Positions 9,392 through 17,265 of a stretch of DNA of 64,000 nucleotides are shown one piece after another. The notes below the pieces were generated by a model. That model saw only the letters and a program-made list of their open reading frames with translations. It ran no database searches and was not told the DNA's origin. The position numbers and the translations under genes are program-made. Positions within the stretch are counted from its first letter, which is position 1. Every line of letters starts with the position of its first letter. Origin of the DNA: an uncultured Eubacterium sp. (GTDB lineage: Bacteria > Bacillota > Clostridia > Lachnospirales > Lachnospiraceae); NCBI GenBank assembly GCA_934338065.1, contig CAKRGX010000008.1:34456-98455 (forward strand), read 5' to 3'.

Positions 9392-10657
9392 TTATTCAAT
9401 ATAAAGGATTACATTTACCGTAAAAATGCCGTTTTTATCTGTTATTTCCAGCAATCCATCATATCGGTCCACAACATCCTGAACATTCTTCAACCCATAA
9501 CCATGTCCCCTTTTATCTGCCTTGCTTGTCTTATAAAGTCCTCCCTGCCGAATAAGTCCGTTGTTATATGTATTCATTACTCTTATGCTTAACCGCCCCT
9601 GGCGATACAGAATCTTTACCTTGATCCAACTATCCTTCTTTCCTCTAGTTGCCTCGATACTATTGTCAAGCAAATTTCCAACCACAACGGTAACATCGCA
9701 TGGCTCTATCATTATGTCAGAGGGAATTAATGCTTCGACCTGCATATCAATCCTTTCCTGCTTGGCCGTTTGCAGCTTGTAATTCAGAATTCCATCAAAG
9801 ATCATACAACCTGTCTTAATAATAACAGTATCATCCATAATGTGTTCACGAAGTTGTCCGATATATGCCTGCATGGACGTCCAGTCCTGTTTTTCGCCAA
9901 AATAATAGAGTGAATTTAGATGATTGCGAAAATCATGCTGATGTTTCTGTATTCTCTCTATAGATTCACTTATCACTTTATACTGTCGTTGCTGATAAAT
10001 ATTTTGTAATTGTAAAACTTCTTTTTCATGAATTAAGTTAGATGATTTTAATTGCTTATCATATAAAAAAATAACTAAAATATTAATAAGCATGATTACT
10101 ACTGAACACAATAATAAATTCATTCTCCCTATTTCTAGTTGTGAACATATCTGAAAATAAAGATATATTGACAAAACCGGCAACGCTATTGAAACAATCC
10201 AATACGGTGATGAAACCATTTCCTTTTTATGCAAATTTTTAAAATTCCGTATAATTATTACAATAAGAAACTGAACCAACGGCAAACAAACCATTCCAAA
10301 ATAAGAATAGTACTCCCTTATTTCAAAAAAAGCTGCATTGACATAGCCAAATAGAGCAGAAACAATTGCCTCGGCAGCAAACATAGCAGCAAAATTAAAG
10401 CAAAAAGCTACCATACGATTTTTCCACGTTTCGTCATATAACAACGTCATAATAAAAAAGCCTAAAAATCCAGTTAAAAAATTGATGATAGGCATACTAA
10501 CGACACAATACTGACAAGACGTAAACACATACAGCCCCAAATACCCGGCAAACAATCCTTTATTTGATACCTTGCTCCGATCAAAAAAGCACTGATAAAT
10601 CAAATATACTTCATATATCTGCACCGCACTCACCAGCAAAGTCAACGCTACCTGCAT
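9392..10657 (-). CDS. agrC: AgrC-like sensor histidine kinase (GHKL type)
   Basis: Membrane receptor for the processed AgrD peptide. The 421 residues comprise about six hydrophobic segments in the first 200, then a coiled-coil linker (HEKEVLQLQNIYQQRQ), the phosphoacceptor region HQHDFRNHLNSLYYFGE (His near residue 241), and a GHKL ATPase with N box VVGNLLDNSIEATRGKK and G box KRGHGYGLKNVQDVVDRYDG. The ATG at 10657 begins on the last base of the agrA stop (TGATG), six bases after GGAGGGG, so the two are translationally coupled. Kinase genes placed before the peptide gene reverse the staphylococcal BDCA order. Confidence 0.93.
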   Translation of the reverse strand: MQVALTLLVSAVQIYEVYLIYQCFFDRSKVSNKGLFAGYLGLYVFTSCQYCVVSMPIINFLTGFLGFFIMTLLYDETWKNRMVAFCFNFAAMFAAEAIVSALFGYVNAAFFEIREYYSYFGMVCLPLVQFLIVIIIRNFKNLHKKEMVSSPYWIVSIALPVLSIYLYFQICSQLEIGRMNLLLCSVVIMLINILVIFLYDKQLKSSNLIHEKEVLQLQNIYQQRQYKVISESIERIQKHQHDFRNHLNSLYYFGEKQDWTSMQAYIGQLREHIMDDTVIIKTGCMIFDGILNYKLQTAKQERIDMQVEALIPSDIMIEPCDVTVVVGNLLDNSIEATRGKKDSWIKVKILYRQGRLSIRVMNTYNNGLIRQGGLYKTSKADKRGHGYGLKNVQDVVDRYDGLLEITDKNGIFTVNVILYIE

Positions 10658-11379
10658 CACATCCCCTCCATAAAATCCATCTCACTCAATTTCAGCTTCA
10701 AATGCTTGACATAATATTCACCAACATCAACTCTGATCTTGTCCTGCAAGAGTACATACCCTTTATGGTATGCCGTCACGTAATGCAAATTAACAATATA
10801 TGCCCGATGGCAGCGACAAAAGAAAAATTCCTCGTATTTTTCTTCCAGCCGTGTCAAAGTATCACGTATCGAGATCACCCTGCCATCCAGCAAGTGCAAG
10901 TGAACCATCTTATCCTTTGATTCAATATAACAAATATCTTTCAATAAAACACCATTCTGCACGTTATTGATAACATACGTCAAAACGTGTCTTCTCACCT
11001 GCAGGATCCGGCTTGCCTTTTCCAGATCCGTCATAATCTGCTCTTTCTTCAGGGGTTTTACACGGAAGTTAATCGGTTGCAAACTGAATAACTGCATACC
11101 ATATTCCTGTTTGCCTGATATAAAATCAATCACCACCTGATTACATTCAACATATCTGCGAAGTTCTTTTGCAATATCGATCCCACTCTTTTTCGGCAAT
11201 TCAATATCTTGAAAAATCATATCAAACCAGCAGTTATCTGCCAGACTCTCTAATAATTCTTCAGCCGTATAAAAAGTCTCTGTCTGAATCTCCAAACCTT
11301 CCTTATTTGCATATAACGTTATCCATTCTCTCAACTGTCTGCACACACCGCGGTCATCATCACAAATCGCAATCTGCAT
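10657..11379 (-). CDS. agrA: AgrA-like LytTR response regulator
   Basis: Phosphorylated by the adjacent AgrC-like kinase and binds promoter repeats through its LytTR domain. In 240 residues it has a complete receiver: acidic cluster IAICDDD, phospho-acceptor Asp58 in FDMIFQDIELP, and conserved Lys in FRVKPL. The LytTR domain covers about residues 137-235 (ICYIESKDKMVHLHLLDGR... FFFCRCHRAYIVNLHYVTAY). The start is ATG at 11379 with AGGAGGG five bases upstream; the upstream nine codons lack a ribosome site. It is the first gene of the locus; a TATAAT at about 11416-11421 may be its -10, with only a weak -35. Confidence 0.93.
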   Translation of the reverse strand: MQIAICDDDRGVCRQLREWITLYANKEGLEIQTETFYTAEELLESLADNCWFDMIFQDIELPKKSGIDIAKELRRYVECNQVVIDFISGKQEYGMQLFSLQPINFRVKPLKKEQIMTDLEKASRILQVRRHVLTYVINNVQNGVLLKDICYIESKDKMVHLHLLDGRVISIRDTLTRLEEKYEEFFFCRCHRAYIVNLHYVTAYHKGYVLLQDKIRVDVGEYYVKHLKLKLSEMDFMEGM

Positions 11380-11454
11380 ATCTTCCCTCCTTGTAATGCT
11401 CCCCACGACTTCATTATATGTTTACCCCATACACAAACAAAAATTTCCTAATTT

Positions 11455-11811
11455 CTAGTGATCACGTGCCTCCTGCAACTGTTTTTTCAATTCACGCAAA
11501 GTCCCCATGATGATCTTTCTCTCCGTCTCACTGCAGTCACTAAGCAATTGATTATATTCCATCAGACGCGCCAGACGATTCGTTGCTCCCTGCAAAGAGT
11601 CACATAACAGCACATCAATCGGCACTTCCAGCGCATTAGCGATCTGAACAAGTACTTTGGCACTCGCATTCACCGATGCACTCTCTATATTATTAATGTG
11701 AGACACTGATACATCCGCCATTTCCGCAAGACGACTGGCAGAAATTGACTTCTGTTCCCGATAATACTTAATATTAACTCCAAGTGCTTTGGCATTGATT
11801 TCCTTCTTCAT
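11455..11811 (-). CDS. XRE-family helix-turn-helix regulator
   Basis: Small DNA-binding regulator of 118 residues. Residues 8-65 form an HTH_3 domain (LGVNIKYYREQKSISASRLAEMADVSVSHINNIESASVNASAKVLVQIANALEVPIDVLL); the rest is a helical tail (ETERKIIMGTLRELKKQLQEA), probably for dimerisation. The ATG at 11811 has GGAGG 13 bases upstream, which is long but the only candidate; frames extending to 11901 merely translate the direct repeats upstream. It is the last gene behind the PilZ gene. The repeat block at 11851-11898 suggests autoregulation or a control region. Confidence 0.85.
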   Translation of the reverse strand: MKKEINAKALGVNIKYYREQKSISASRLAEMADVSVSHINNIESASVNASAKVLVQIANALEVPIDVLLCDSLQGATNRLARLMEYNQLLSDCSETERKIIMGTLRELKKQLQEARDH

Positions 11812-11850
11812 AATAAAATAAAATCCTCCATATAGTAGTCCTTTCCATAC

Positions 11851-11898
11851 TACTATTAGAGGATTTTTACTAAAATATACTATCAAAGGATTTTTACT
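11851..11898 (-). repeat. Tandem 21-bp direct repeats upstream of the XRE gene
   Basis: Copies at 11851-11871 and 11878-11898 share 19 of 21 bases (minus-strand form AGTAAAAATCCTyTrATAGTA) at a 27-bp period; a looser third copy lies at 11917-11937 over the end of the PilZ gene. Next to copy one, ATAGTAGT at 11832-11839 and ACTACTAT at 11849-11856 form an inverted repeat. The spacing suits binding sites for the downstream regulator. Confidence 0.7.
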
Positions 11899-11930
11899 CA
11901 TTTAAGGATTTATTCCTTATTGAAGTATTT

Positions 11931-12275
11931 TTACTGTTCCATAGACGCAGCGTAATCATTAATCACGTAATCCATGATGGATGCTGTGCCAACGATCTCG
12001 CAGCCATACAGATAGCCCTCATCCAGTTCCTGCTGACGAATGATCCGTACAACACAATTCAACGCATCCTGTTCTGCCAAAACCAAACGGGCATTAAAAT
12101 AATAACCAATTGGCAGTTTGTTCACTGATTTAAAACCAATTCCTGCCTTAGAAATATCAATAACTTCTATTGGTTCATTAATGTTATCCATCTTAACATA
12201 ATCCTGTTTAAACAAAGATGAAATCTCCAATTCCAACTTTGCCGGCCAACGCTTTTCACGCCGCATCTCTACCAT
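11931..12275 (-). CDS. PilZ-domain protein (probable c-di-GMP receptor)
   Basis: Predicted cytosolic c-di-GMP-binding protein of 114 residues made almost entirely of one PilZ domain. Both ligand motifs are visible: the N-terminal RxxxR arm in RREKRWPAKLELEI and the DxSxxG motif in DISKAGIGF. The ATG at 12275 has GGAGG six bases upstream; the longer frame to 12323 overlaps the gatB end and is unsupported. It starts 54 bases after gatB and is probably on the T-box-controlled transcript. Target process is unknown; the FliK-like gene at 24270 hints at motility, but that is inference. Confidence 0.88.
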   Translation of the reverse strand: MVEMRREKRWPAKLELEISSLFKQDYVKMDNINEPIEVIDISKAGIGFKSVNKLPIGYYFNARLVLAEQDALNCVVRIIRQQELDEGYLYGCEIVGTASIMDYVINDYAASMEQ

Positions 12276-12329
12276 ACCTATCCTCCATTCCGATGTGACT
12301 ACACTGTACTGGCACATCTTCATCCGTTT

Positions 12330-13766
12330 TTACAAAATTTCCTGTAAAATTTTGTTTACTATTCCCGGATCTGCCTTGCCCTGCATAGCCTTCATCGTCT
12401 GACCTACCAGAAAACCAATTGCCTTTTTCTTCCCCGCCTGATAGTCGGCTACGGACTGAGGATTTTGTTCAACCACTTTTTGGATAATATCTCGCAATTC
12501 ACCCTCGTCACTGACAGTTCCAAGACTATTATCCTCTACAAACTTCTCTACGTCAATATTTTCTTCAAACATTTTTTCAAAAACTTCTTTGGCAACCGTA
12601 GAATTAAGTACGCCTTTGTCTGTCAGTCCGATAAGTTTTGCCAGATTTTCCGGAGTAAATACGATATCCTCCGGCTCCATTTCTTTTTCTTTTAGCAGCC
12701 GCATCGTCTCACCCATCAGCCAGTTTGATACTTTTTTCGGCGTTGCCCCTTTTGCTACTGTCTGTTCAAAAATGTCAGCCATTTTTTTGCTTGAAGTTAT
12801 GATTGATATATCATACTCAGGTATATCAAATTCTTCTTTATAGCGTTTTGCCTTTGCCTCCTGAAATTCCGGCTCGCTTTCCTTTATCTGCCGGATCCAT
12901 TCATCACTTATGACAATCGGCGTTAGATCCGGATCAGGGAAATAACGGTAATCCTGTGCATCTTCCTTAGATCGCATAGCATAGGAGTATTCCTTATTAT
13001 CATCCCAGCGCCGTGTCTCCTGAATCACTTTCCCGCCATCTTCAAGCAATTCAATCTGGCGGGCCCGTTCTCCCTCTATCGCACGGGCAATCGCCTTAAA
13101 GGAATTCAAGTTCTTCATCTCCGTTCTTGTACCAAATTCAGAAGCCCCCACCTCACGCACAGACAAGTTTACATCGGCACGCATTGAACCCTCATTCAGC
13201 TTGCAGTCAGACGCCCCCAGATACTGGATCGTCATGCGCAGTTTCTCAAGATAGGCAATTACTTCATCTGCACTGCGCATATCAGGTTCGGACACAATCT
13301 CAATCAGCGGCACACCGGAACGGTTATAATCTACTAGGGAACAATCTGCCCAGTCATCATGAACTAATTTACCGGCATCCTCTTCCATATGAATCTCATG
13401 GATACCTACCTGCTTTTTCCCGCCGGCAGTCTCAATCTCCACGGAACCATTGATACAGATTGGCAGATACAACTGTGATATCTGGTAGTTTTGAGGGTTG
13501 TCCGGATAAAAATAATTTTTGCGGTCAAATTTGCAATATTGATTGATGTCACAATTCAAAGCCAGACCAACTGCCATCGCATACTCAACTACCTGCTTGT
13601 TAAGTACCGGAAGAGATCCTGGCATACCGGTACATACCGGGCAGGTGTGTGTGTTTGGCGCACCGCCAAAAGCGGTAGAACATCCACAGAATATTTTTGT
13701 CTTCGTTGCCAGTTCTACATGAACCTCCAGACCGATCACGGTTTCATATTGTTTTGCCATGGTCAT
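12330..13766 (-). CDS. gatB: Aspartyl/glutamyl-tRNA amidotransferase subunit B
   Basis: Binds misacylated Asp-tRNA-Asn or Glu-tRNA-Gln, phosphorylates the side chain, and uses ammonia from GatA to make Asn- or Gln-tRNA. 478 residues, normal length. Typical motifs include YETVIGLEVHVELATKTKIFCGC, the zinc-cradle cysteines CGCS...CPVCTG, MHLEEDAGKL-type region (IHMEEDAGKLVH), YNRSGVPLIEIVSEPD, and the C-terminal YqeY tail domain ending in GKADPGIVNKILQEIL. The ATG at 13766 overlaps the gatA stop (ATGA); the second ATG at 13760 has the better SD spacing and may be the true start. Confidence 0.97.
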   Translation of the reverse strand: MTMAKQYETVIGLEVHVELATKTKIFCGCSTAFGGAPNTHTCPVCTGMPGSLPVLNKQVVEYAMAVGLALNCDINQYCKFDRKNYFYPDNPQNYQISQLYLPICINGSVEIETAGGKKQVGIHEIHMEEDAGKLVHDDWADCSLVDYNRSGVPLIEIVSEPDMRSADEVIAYLEKLRMTIQYLGASDCKLNEGSMRADVNLSVREVGASEFGTRTEMKNLNSFKAIARAIEGERARQIELLEDGGKVIQETRRWDDNKEYSYAMRSKEDAQDYRYFPDPDLTPIVISDEWIRQIKESEPEFQEAKAKRYKEEFDIPEYDISIITSSKKMADIFEQTVAKGATPKKVSNWLMGETMRLLKEKEMEPEDIVFTPENLAKLIGLTDKGVLNSTVAKEVFEKMFEENIDVEKFVEDNSLGTVSDEGELRDIIQKVVEQNPQSVADYQAGKKKAIGFLVGQTMKAMQGKADPGIVNKILQEIL

Positions 13767-15208
13767 TCTCCTCCTCTCATCTGCTCATACGTATAAGCTG
13801 CCTGTATAATCTTTTTTTCCTGAAAACAGTCCCCGATCAACTGAAGACCAATCGGCAGACCCTTGTTATCTTTTCCGCATGGAACGGTCATCCCTGGTAA
13901 ACCTGCCAGATTAACCGATATCGTATAAATATCGCCAAGATACATTTTGATCGGATCACTGAGACTCTCTCCCAGCTTAGGTGCTGTTGTAGGAGCAGCG
14001 GGTGACAAAATAATATCATAGCGCTCAAAGGCTTTATCAAAGGCTTTTTTTATCAAAGCCTTTGTACGAAGAGCTTTTAAATAATACGCATCATAATACC
14101 CACTACTCAGAACAAAAGATCCTAACATAATCCGTCTCTTTACTTCCGGTCCAAAGCCCTCGGAACGGGTCTTCTTATACATATTATGAAGACCTTCATA
14201 TTCGTCTGTCCGATACCCATACTTAACACCATCAAAACGGGAAAGGTTGGAACTTGCCTCTGCGGATGCGATGACATAATAAGCCGGGATAGCATATTCG
14301 ACCAGACTCAGATCAAACTCCTCGACAACAGCCCCAGCCTTCTTCAGCTCTTTTGCTGCTGCCATAACCGCATCTCTTACCTGTGGGTCAAGTCCTTCCT
14401 GAAAATAATCCCGTGGGATACCAATTTTCATCCCCGTTACATCCTTGACAAGCGCAGAAGTGAAATCCGTATCGTTTCTTTCCACCGAAGTGCTGTCCTT
14501 TCTGTCATAAGAAGAAATCGCCTCCAATATTGCAGCACAATCCGTTACATCTTTGGCTATCGGTCCGATCTGATCCAGAGAGGATCCATAAGCAATCAGG
14601 CCATAACGGGACACGGTTCCATATGTTGGCTTAATTCCGCTCACTCCGCAAAAAGAACTCGGCTGTCGAATAGACCCACCTGTATCCGAGCCTAACGCAT
14701 AACTACATTCCTCAGCCGCCACTGCTGCACAGGAACCACCGGATGATCCGCCTGGCACATGCTCTGTATTATGCGGATTTCGTGTGACACCAAACGCAGA
14801 TGTCTCCGTTGTGCTTCCCATAGCAAATTCATCCATATTTGTCTTTCCAATAATCACAGCACCCGCTTTTTCCAGATTCCGGACCGCCTCAGAAGAATAG
14901 GTCGGTTTAAAGTTACTAAGAATCCTAGAACTGCATGTAGTGAGAATGCCTTCGGTACACATGTTATCCTTGATTGCAACCGGCACACCGGCAAGCGGAC
15001 CGGTCAGTTCTCCATTTTCTATCTTTTCCTGGACTTCCTTTGCCTTTGCCAGAATATCTTCTTCCGGCAGAACAGTAACAAAACTGTTTATCTGCCCCTC
15101 TTTTTCTTTTACTGCCTGTAAAGCATCCTTTGCCGCATCCATAGCAGTCACTTCACCTGCCTTGATCTTCTTGCCAAGTTCCACAGCAGTCAAACTCATC
15201 AAACTCAT
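13763..15208 (-). CDS. gatA: Aspartyl/glutamyl-tRNA amidotransferase subunit A
   Basis: Amidase-signature subunit that hydrolyses glutamine and channels ammonia to GatB. The 481 residues show the Ser-cisSer-Lys triad: Lys in VAIKDNMCTEG, cis-Ser within the Gly/Ser-rich core HVPGGSSGGSCAAVAA, and the nucleophile in GSDTGGSIRQPSSFCGV. The C-terminal region NLAGLPGMTVPCG...GLPIGLQLIG is typical. The ATG at 15208 has GGAGGG eight bases upstream and lies 14 bases after gatC. Confidence 0.97.
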   Translation of the reverse strand: MSLMSLTAVELGKKIKAGEVTAMDAAKDALQAVKEKEGQINSFVTVLPEEDILAKAKEVQEKIENGELTGPLAGVPVAIKDNMCTEGILTTCSSRILSNFKPTYSSEAVRNLEKAGAVIIGKTNMDEFAMGSTTETSAFGVTRNPHNTEHVPGGSSGGSCAAVAAEECSYALGSDTGGSIRQPSSFCGVSGIKPTYGTVSRYGLIAYGSSLDQIGPIAKDVTDCAAILEAISSYDRKDSTSVERNDTDFTSALVKDVTGMKIGIPRDYFQEGLDPQVRDAVMAAAKELKKAGAVVEEFDLSLVEYAIPAYYVIASAEASSNLSRFDGVKYGYRTDEYEGLHNMYKKTRSEGFGPEVKRRIMLGSFVLSSGYYDAYYLKALRTKALIKKAFDKAFERYDIILSPAAPTTAPKLGESLSDPIKMYLGDIYTISVNLAGLPGMTVPCGKDNKGLPIGLQLIGDCFQEKKIIQAAYTYEQMRGGE

Positions 15209-15222
15209 ATCCGTGTCCCTCC

Positions 15223-15516
15223 TTAATCAAATGTTTTTGGTACCATATAAGTACCATCTTTTTTCGCCGGAGCATTCAACAACATATGATCACGGTCATC
15301 CCCATTTGTCACTTCATCTTCGCGAAATACATTCTGTACTGCAAACACATGCGACATCGGCTCTACACCCTCGGTATCAAGCTCGTTCAGTTTATCAATA
15401 TAATCCAGCATGCTTCCCATATCCTTCTTTGCCTGTTCCTTCTCTTCTTCGGACAATTCAAGCTTTGCCAGAATTCCTACATACTCAATCGTTTCATCTG
15501 AAATACTATTTGCCAT
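15223..15516 (-). CDS. gatC: Aspartyl/glutamyl-tRNA amidotransferase subunit C
   Basis: Small subunit (97 residues) that wraps around GatA and stabilises the complex. It has the family pattern: N-terminal helix [23 protein letters not shown], a second helix [23 protein letters not shown], and the C-terminal tail [34 protein letters not shown]. It lies between aspS (36-base gap) and gatA, with GAGGGA upstream of its ATG. Confidence 0.95.
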   Translation of the reverse strand: MANSISDETIEYVGILAKLELSEEEKEQAKKDMGSMLDYIDKLNELDTEGVEPMSHVFAVQNVFREDEVTNGDDRDHMLLNAPAKKDGTYMVPKTFD

Positions 15517-15552
15517 GTTCCCTCTTCCTTTCCTTACCTACTTTTTGTTTCC

Positions 15553-16884
15553 TTACGGTTCCAGCCTGCTCAGATCTCTTGGAAACAATGTTGTCTCTCT
15601 TACATTTTCCTCTCCCAGAATCTTCATAGTCAAACGTTCCAGCCCGATTCCCAGACCTCCGTGCGGCGGCATGCCATGTTTAAAAATAAGCATATATTGT
15701 TCCATGCCTTCCTGTGTCATGCCACGATCTGCAATCTTGTCTGCCAGCATCTGATAATCATGAATACGCTGTCCCCCTGTCGTAATCTCCAATCCATGAA
15801 ACAGCAGATCAAAGCTGAGCGTATACGTTGGATCTGCCGGATCATCCATAGCATAAAACGGACGCTTTTTCGACGGATAATGCGTAACAAATACAAAATC
15901 AGCTCCCAGCTCTTCTTTAAAATATTGTCCGATCAGGGATTCCTCTTCCGGATCCAGATCATATGGGTTACGGATCTTCCGGTTATATTTCTCTGCCACA
16001 AGTTCTTTCGCCTTATCAAAACGCACCTGTGGAATCTCGTCTACCTTTGGCAGGGTTACGTCCAATACCTTTAATTCCTTTGCATACTCTTTTTCTAATA
16101 ATGTCATGGTATACTGTAAAAATCCAGTCTCCATCTGCATAATATCCTCAAAGCTCTCTATATATCCCATCTCAAAATCAAGGGACGTGTACTCATTTAA
16201 ATGCCTTTTCGTGTTATGTTTTTCTGCACGAAAAACTGGAGCAGTCTCAAATACCCGGTCAAACACACCTACCATCATCTGTTTATAAAACTGTGGACTC
16301 TGTGCCAACACGGCATGTTTATGAAAATATTCCAGACGGAATAAATTGGCTCCGCCTTCAGCGCCTCTTGCTCCTATCTTAGGTGAATGAATCTCCGTAA
16401 ACCCTTCCTCATGCAAAAATTCACGAAATCCTCTTACAATTCCCTCCTGAATCCGGAACTTTGCCCGTTCTCTTACGTTTCGCAATGTCAGGGGACGAAG
16501 ATCTAACTTTGTCTCCAATGACGTGTTAAGTTTCCATTTATTGATAGCAATTGGCATCGCCTCACAAGGCGAAGAAAGTACATCCATATGTTTCAGACGG
16601 ATCTCGAAACCATGTGGCGCGCGTTCCTCCGGAGTAACAACACCACTTATCTCTACCGTTGATTCCTCTGTGAGATTTCCAAGGCTCAAACCCTCTATCC
16701 CCTTCTCATAAACCGTCTGTACAAGTCCTTCCCGTTTGCGAAGAACGATAAATGCAACATCACCCATATCACGGATTTTGTGAATCGCCCCATTCATTTT
16801 TACTTCCCTTCCCTCATAGTCACCCATAAGGATATCTGAGATTTCTACCGTTTGTTTCTTAGTTTTTCCTGTCATGAATTGCAT
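15553..16884 (-). CDS. aspS: Aspartate--tRNA(Asp/Asn) ligase, archaeal-type (non-discriminating)
   Basis: Class II aminoacyl-tRNA synthetase of 443 residues, the short archaeal/eukaryal form without the GAD insertion of the 590-residue bacterial enzyme. An N-terminal OB fold (VKMNGAIHKIRDMGDVAFIVLRKREG) recognises the anticodon; the catalytic domain has motif 2 FETAPVFRAEKHNTKRHLNEYTSLDFEMG and motif 3 GLGIGLERLTMKILG. Its place as first gene of the aspS-gatCAB operon supports a non-discriminating enzyme that charges both tRNA-Asp and tRNA-Asn, the latter repaired by GatCAB. The ATG at 16884 has GAGGGA eight bases upstream. A T-box leader precedes it. Confidence 0.93.
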   Translation of the reverse strand: MQFMTGKTKKQTVEISDILMGDYEGREVKMNGAIHKIRDMGDVAFIVLRKREGLVQTVYEKGIEGLSLGNLTEESTVEISGVVTPEERAPHGFEIRLKHMDVLSSPCEAMPIAINKWKLNTSLETKLDLRPLTLRNVRERAKFRIQEGIVRGFREFLHEEGFTEIHSPKIGARGAEGGANLFRLEYFHKHAVLAQSPQFYKQMMVGVFDRVFETAPVFRAEKHNTKRHLNEYTSLDFEMGYIESFEDIMQMETGFLQYTMTLLEKEYAKELKVLDVTLPKVDEIPQVRFDKAKELVAEKYNRKIRNPYDLDPEEESLIGQYFKEELGADFVFVTHYPSKKRPFYAMDDPADPTYTLSFDLLFHGLEITTGGQRIHDYQMLADKIADRGMTQEGMEQYMLIFKHGMPPHGGLGIGLERLTMKILGEENVRETTLFPRDLSRLEP

Positions 16885-16943
16885 CGTTCTAATCCCTCAC
16901 TTTCTTTTCAATCCAAACAGACGCCTTGCCGGTCTTTTATAAC

Positions 16944-17220
16944 AAAAAAAGTCCCAGAAAAGCATCTCTGCTTATCTGGGACGGGAAAATTCTATAGCAT
17001 TAATAAACCCGCGGTACCACCCGCGTTGAGATACCCCGTCGTATCTCCACCTCATTAAGACGATAACGGTGTCCGCCGAATCAACCTACTAAAAGTCTTC
17101 GTTCAGTTTCTCTGCTCCAGAATGTTCTCCTATTCACTGCTTCCATAAGACGCTCGCAGTCCATGACGTCTCTCCCTGTCAATCAGTCGCTGCATGAATA
17201 TTCGTTTCTTTCATCGCTTT
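16944..17220 (-). ncRNA. T-box leader controlling aspS-gatCAB
   Basis: On the minus strand the leader carries the T-box core GCGGGTGGTACCGCGG (plus 17008-17025), which pairs with the free CCA end of uncharged tRNA, preceded by stem-I features (AGGGAGAG, GCGAGC, ATGGAAGCAGTGAA). An intrinsic terminator follows: GTCCCAGA and TCTGGGAC around a loop, then seven Ts (plus 16944-16982). The likely specifier triplet is AAC (plus 17124-17126), in GGAGAACATTCTGGAG, which would match tRNA-Asn; this reading is by analogy with other leaders and not certain. It fills the 381-base gap before aspS. Confidence 0.93.
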
Positions 17221-17226
17221 GCGAGT

Positions 17227-17255
17227 ATTCTAGCATAGAAAAAAGAAATTGTAAA
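17227..17255 (-). promoter_or_regulatory. Promoter of the T-box leader
   Basis: Minus-strand TTTACA (plus 17250-17255) and TAGAAT (plus 17227-17232) with a 17-base spacer. Transcription would start near 17220, just before stem I of the T-box. Confidence 0.75.
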
Positions 17256-17265
17256 GTGCTTTTTG

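Noticed and set aside
11812..11901. N-terminal extension of the XRE protein (repeated KNPLIV)
   Set aside because: The repeated residues are a translation of the DNA direct repeats; the HTH protein starts at 11811.
14940..15629. 229-residue plus-strand frame opposite gatA, gatC and aspS
   Set aside because: It is antisense to three well-supported genes, has no ribosome site, and its composition (Ser/Pro/Leu-rich) is that of a reversed coding strand.
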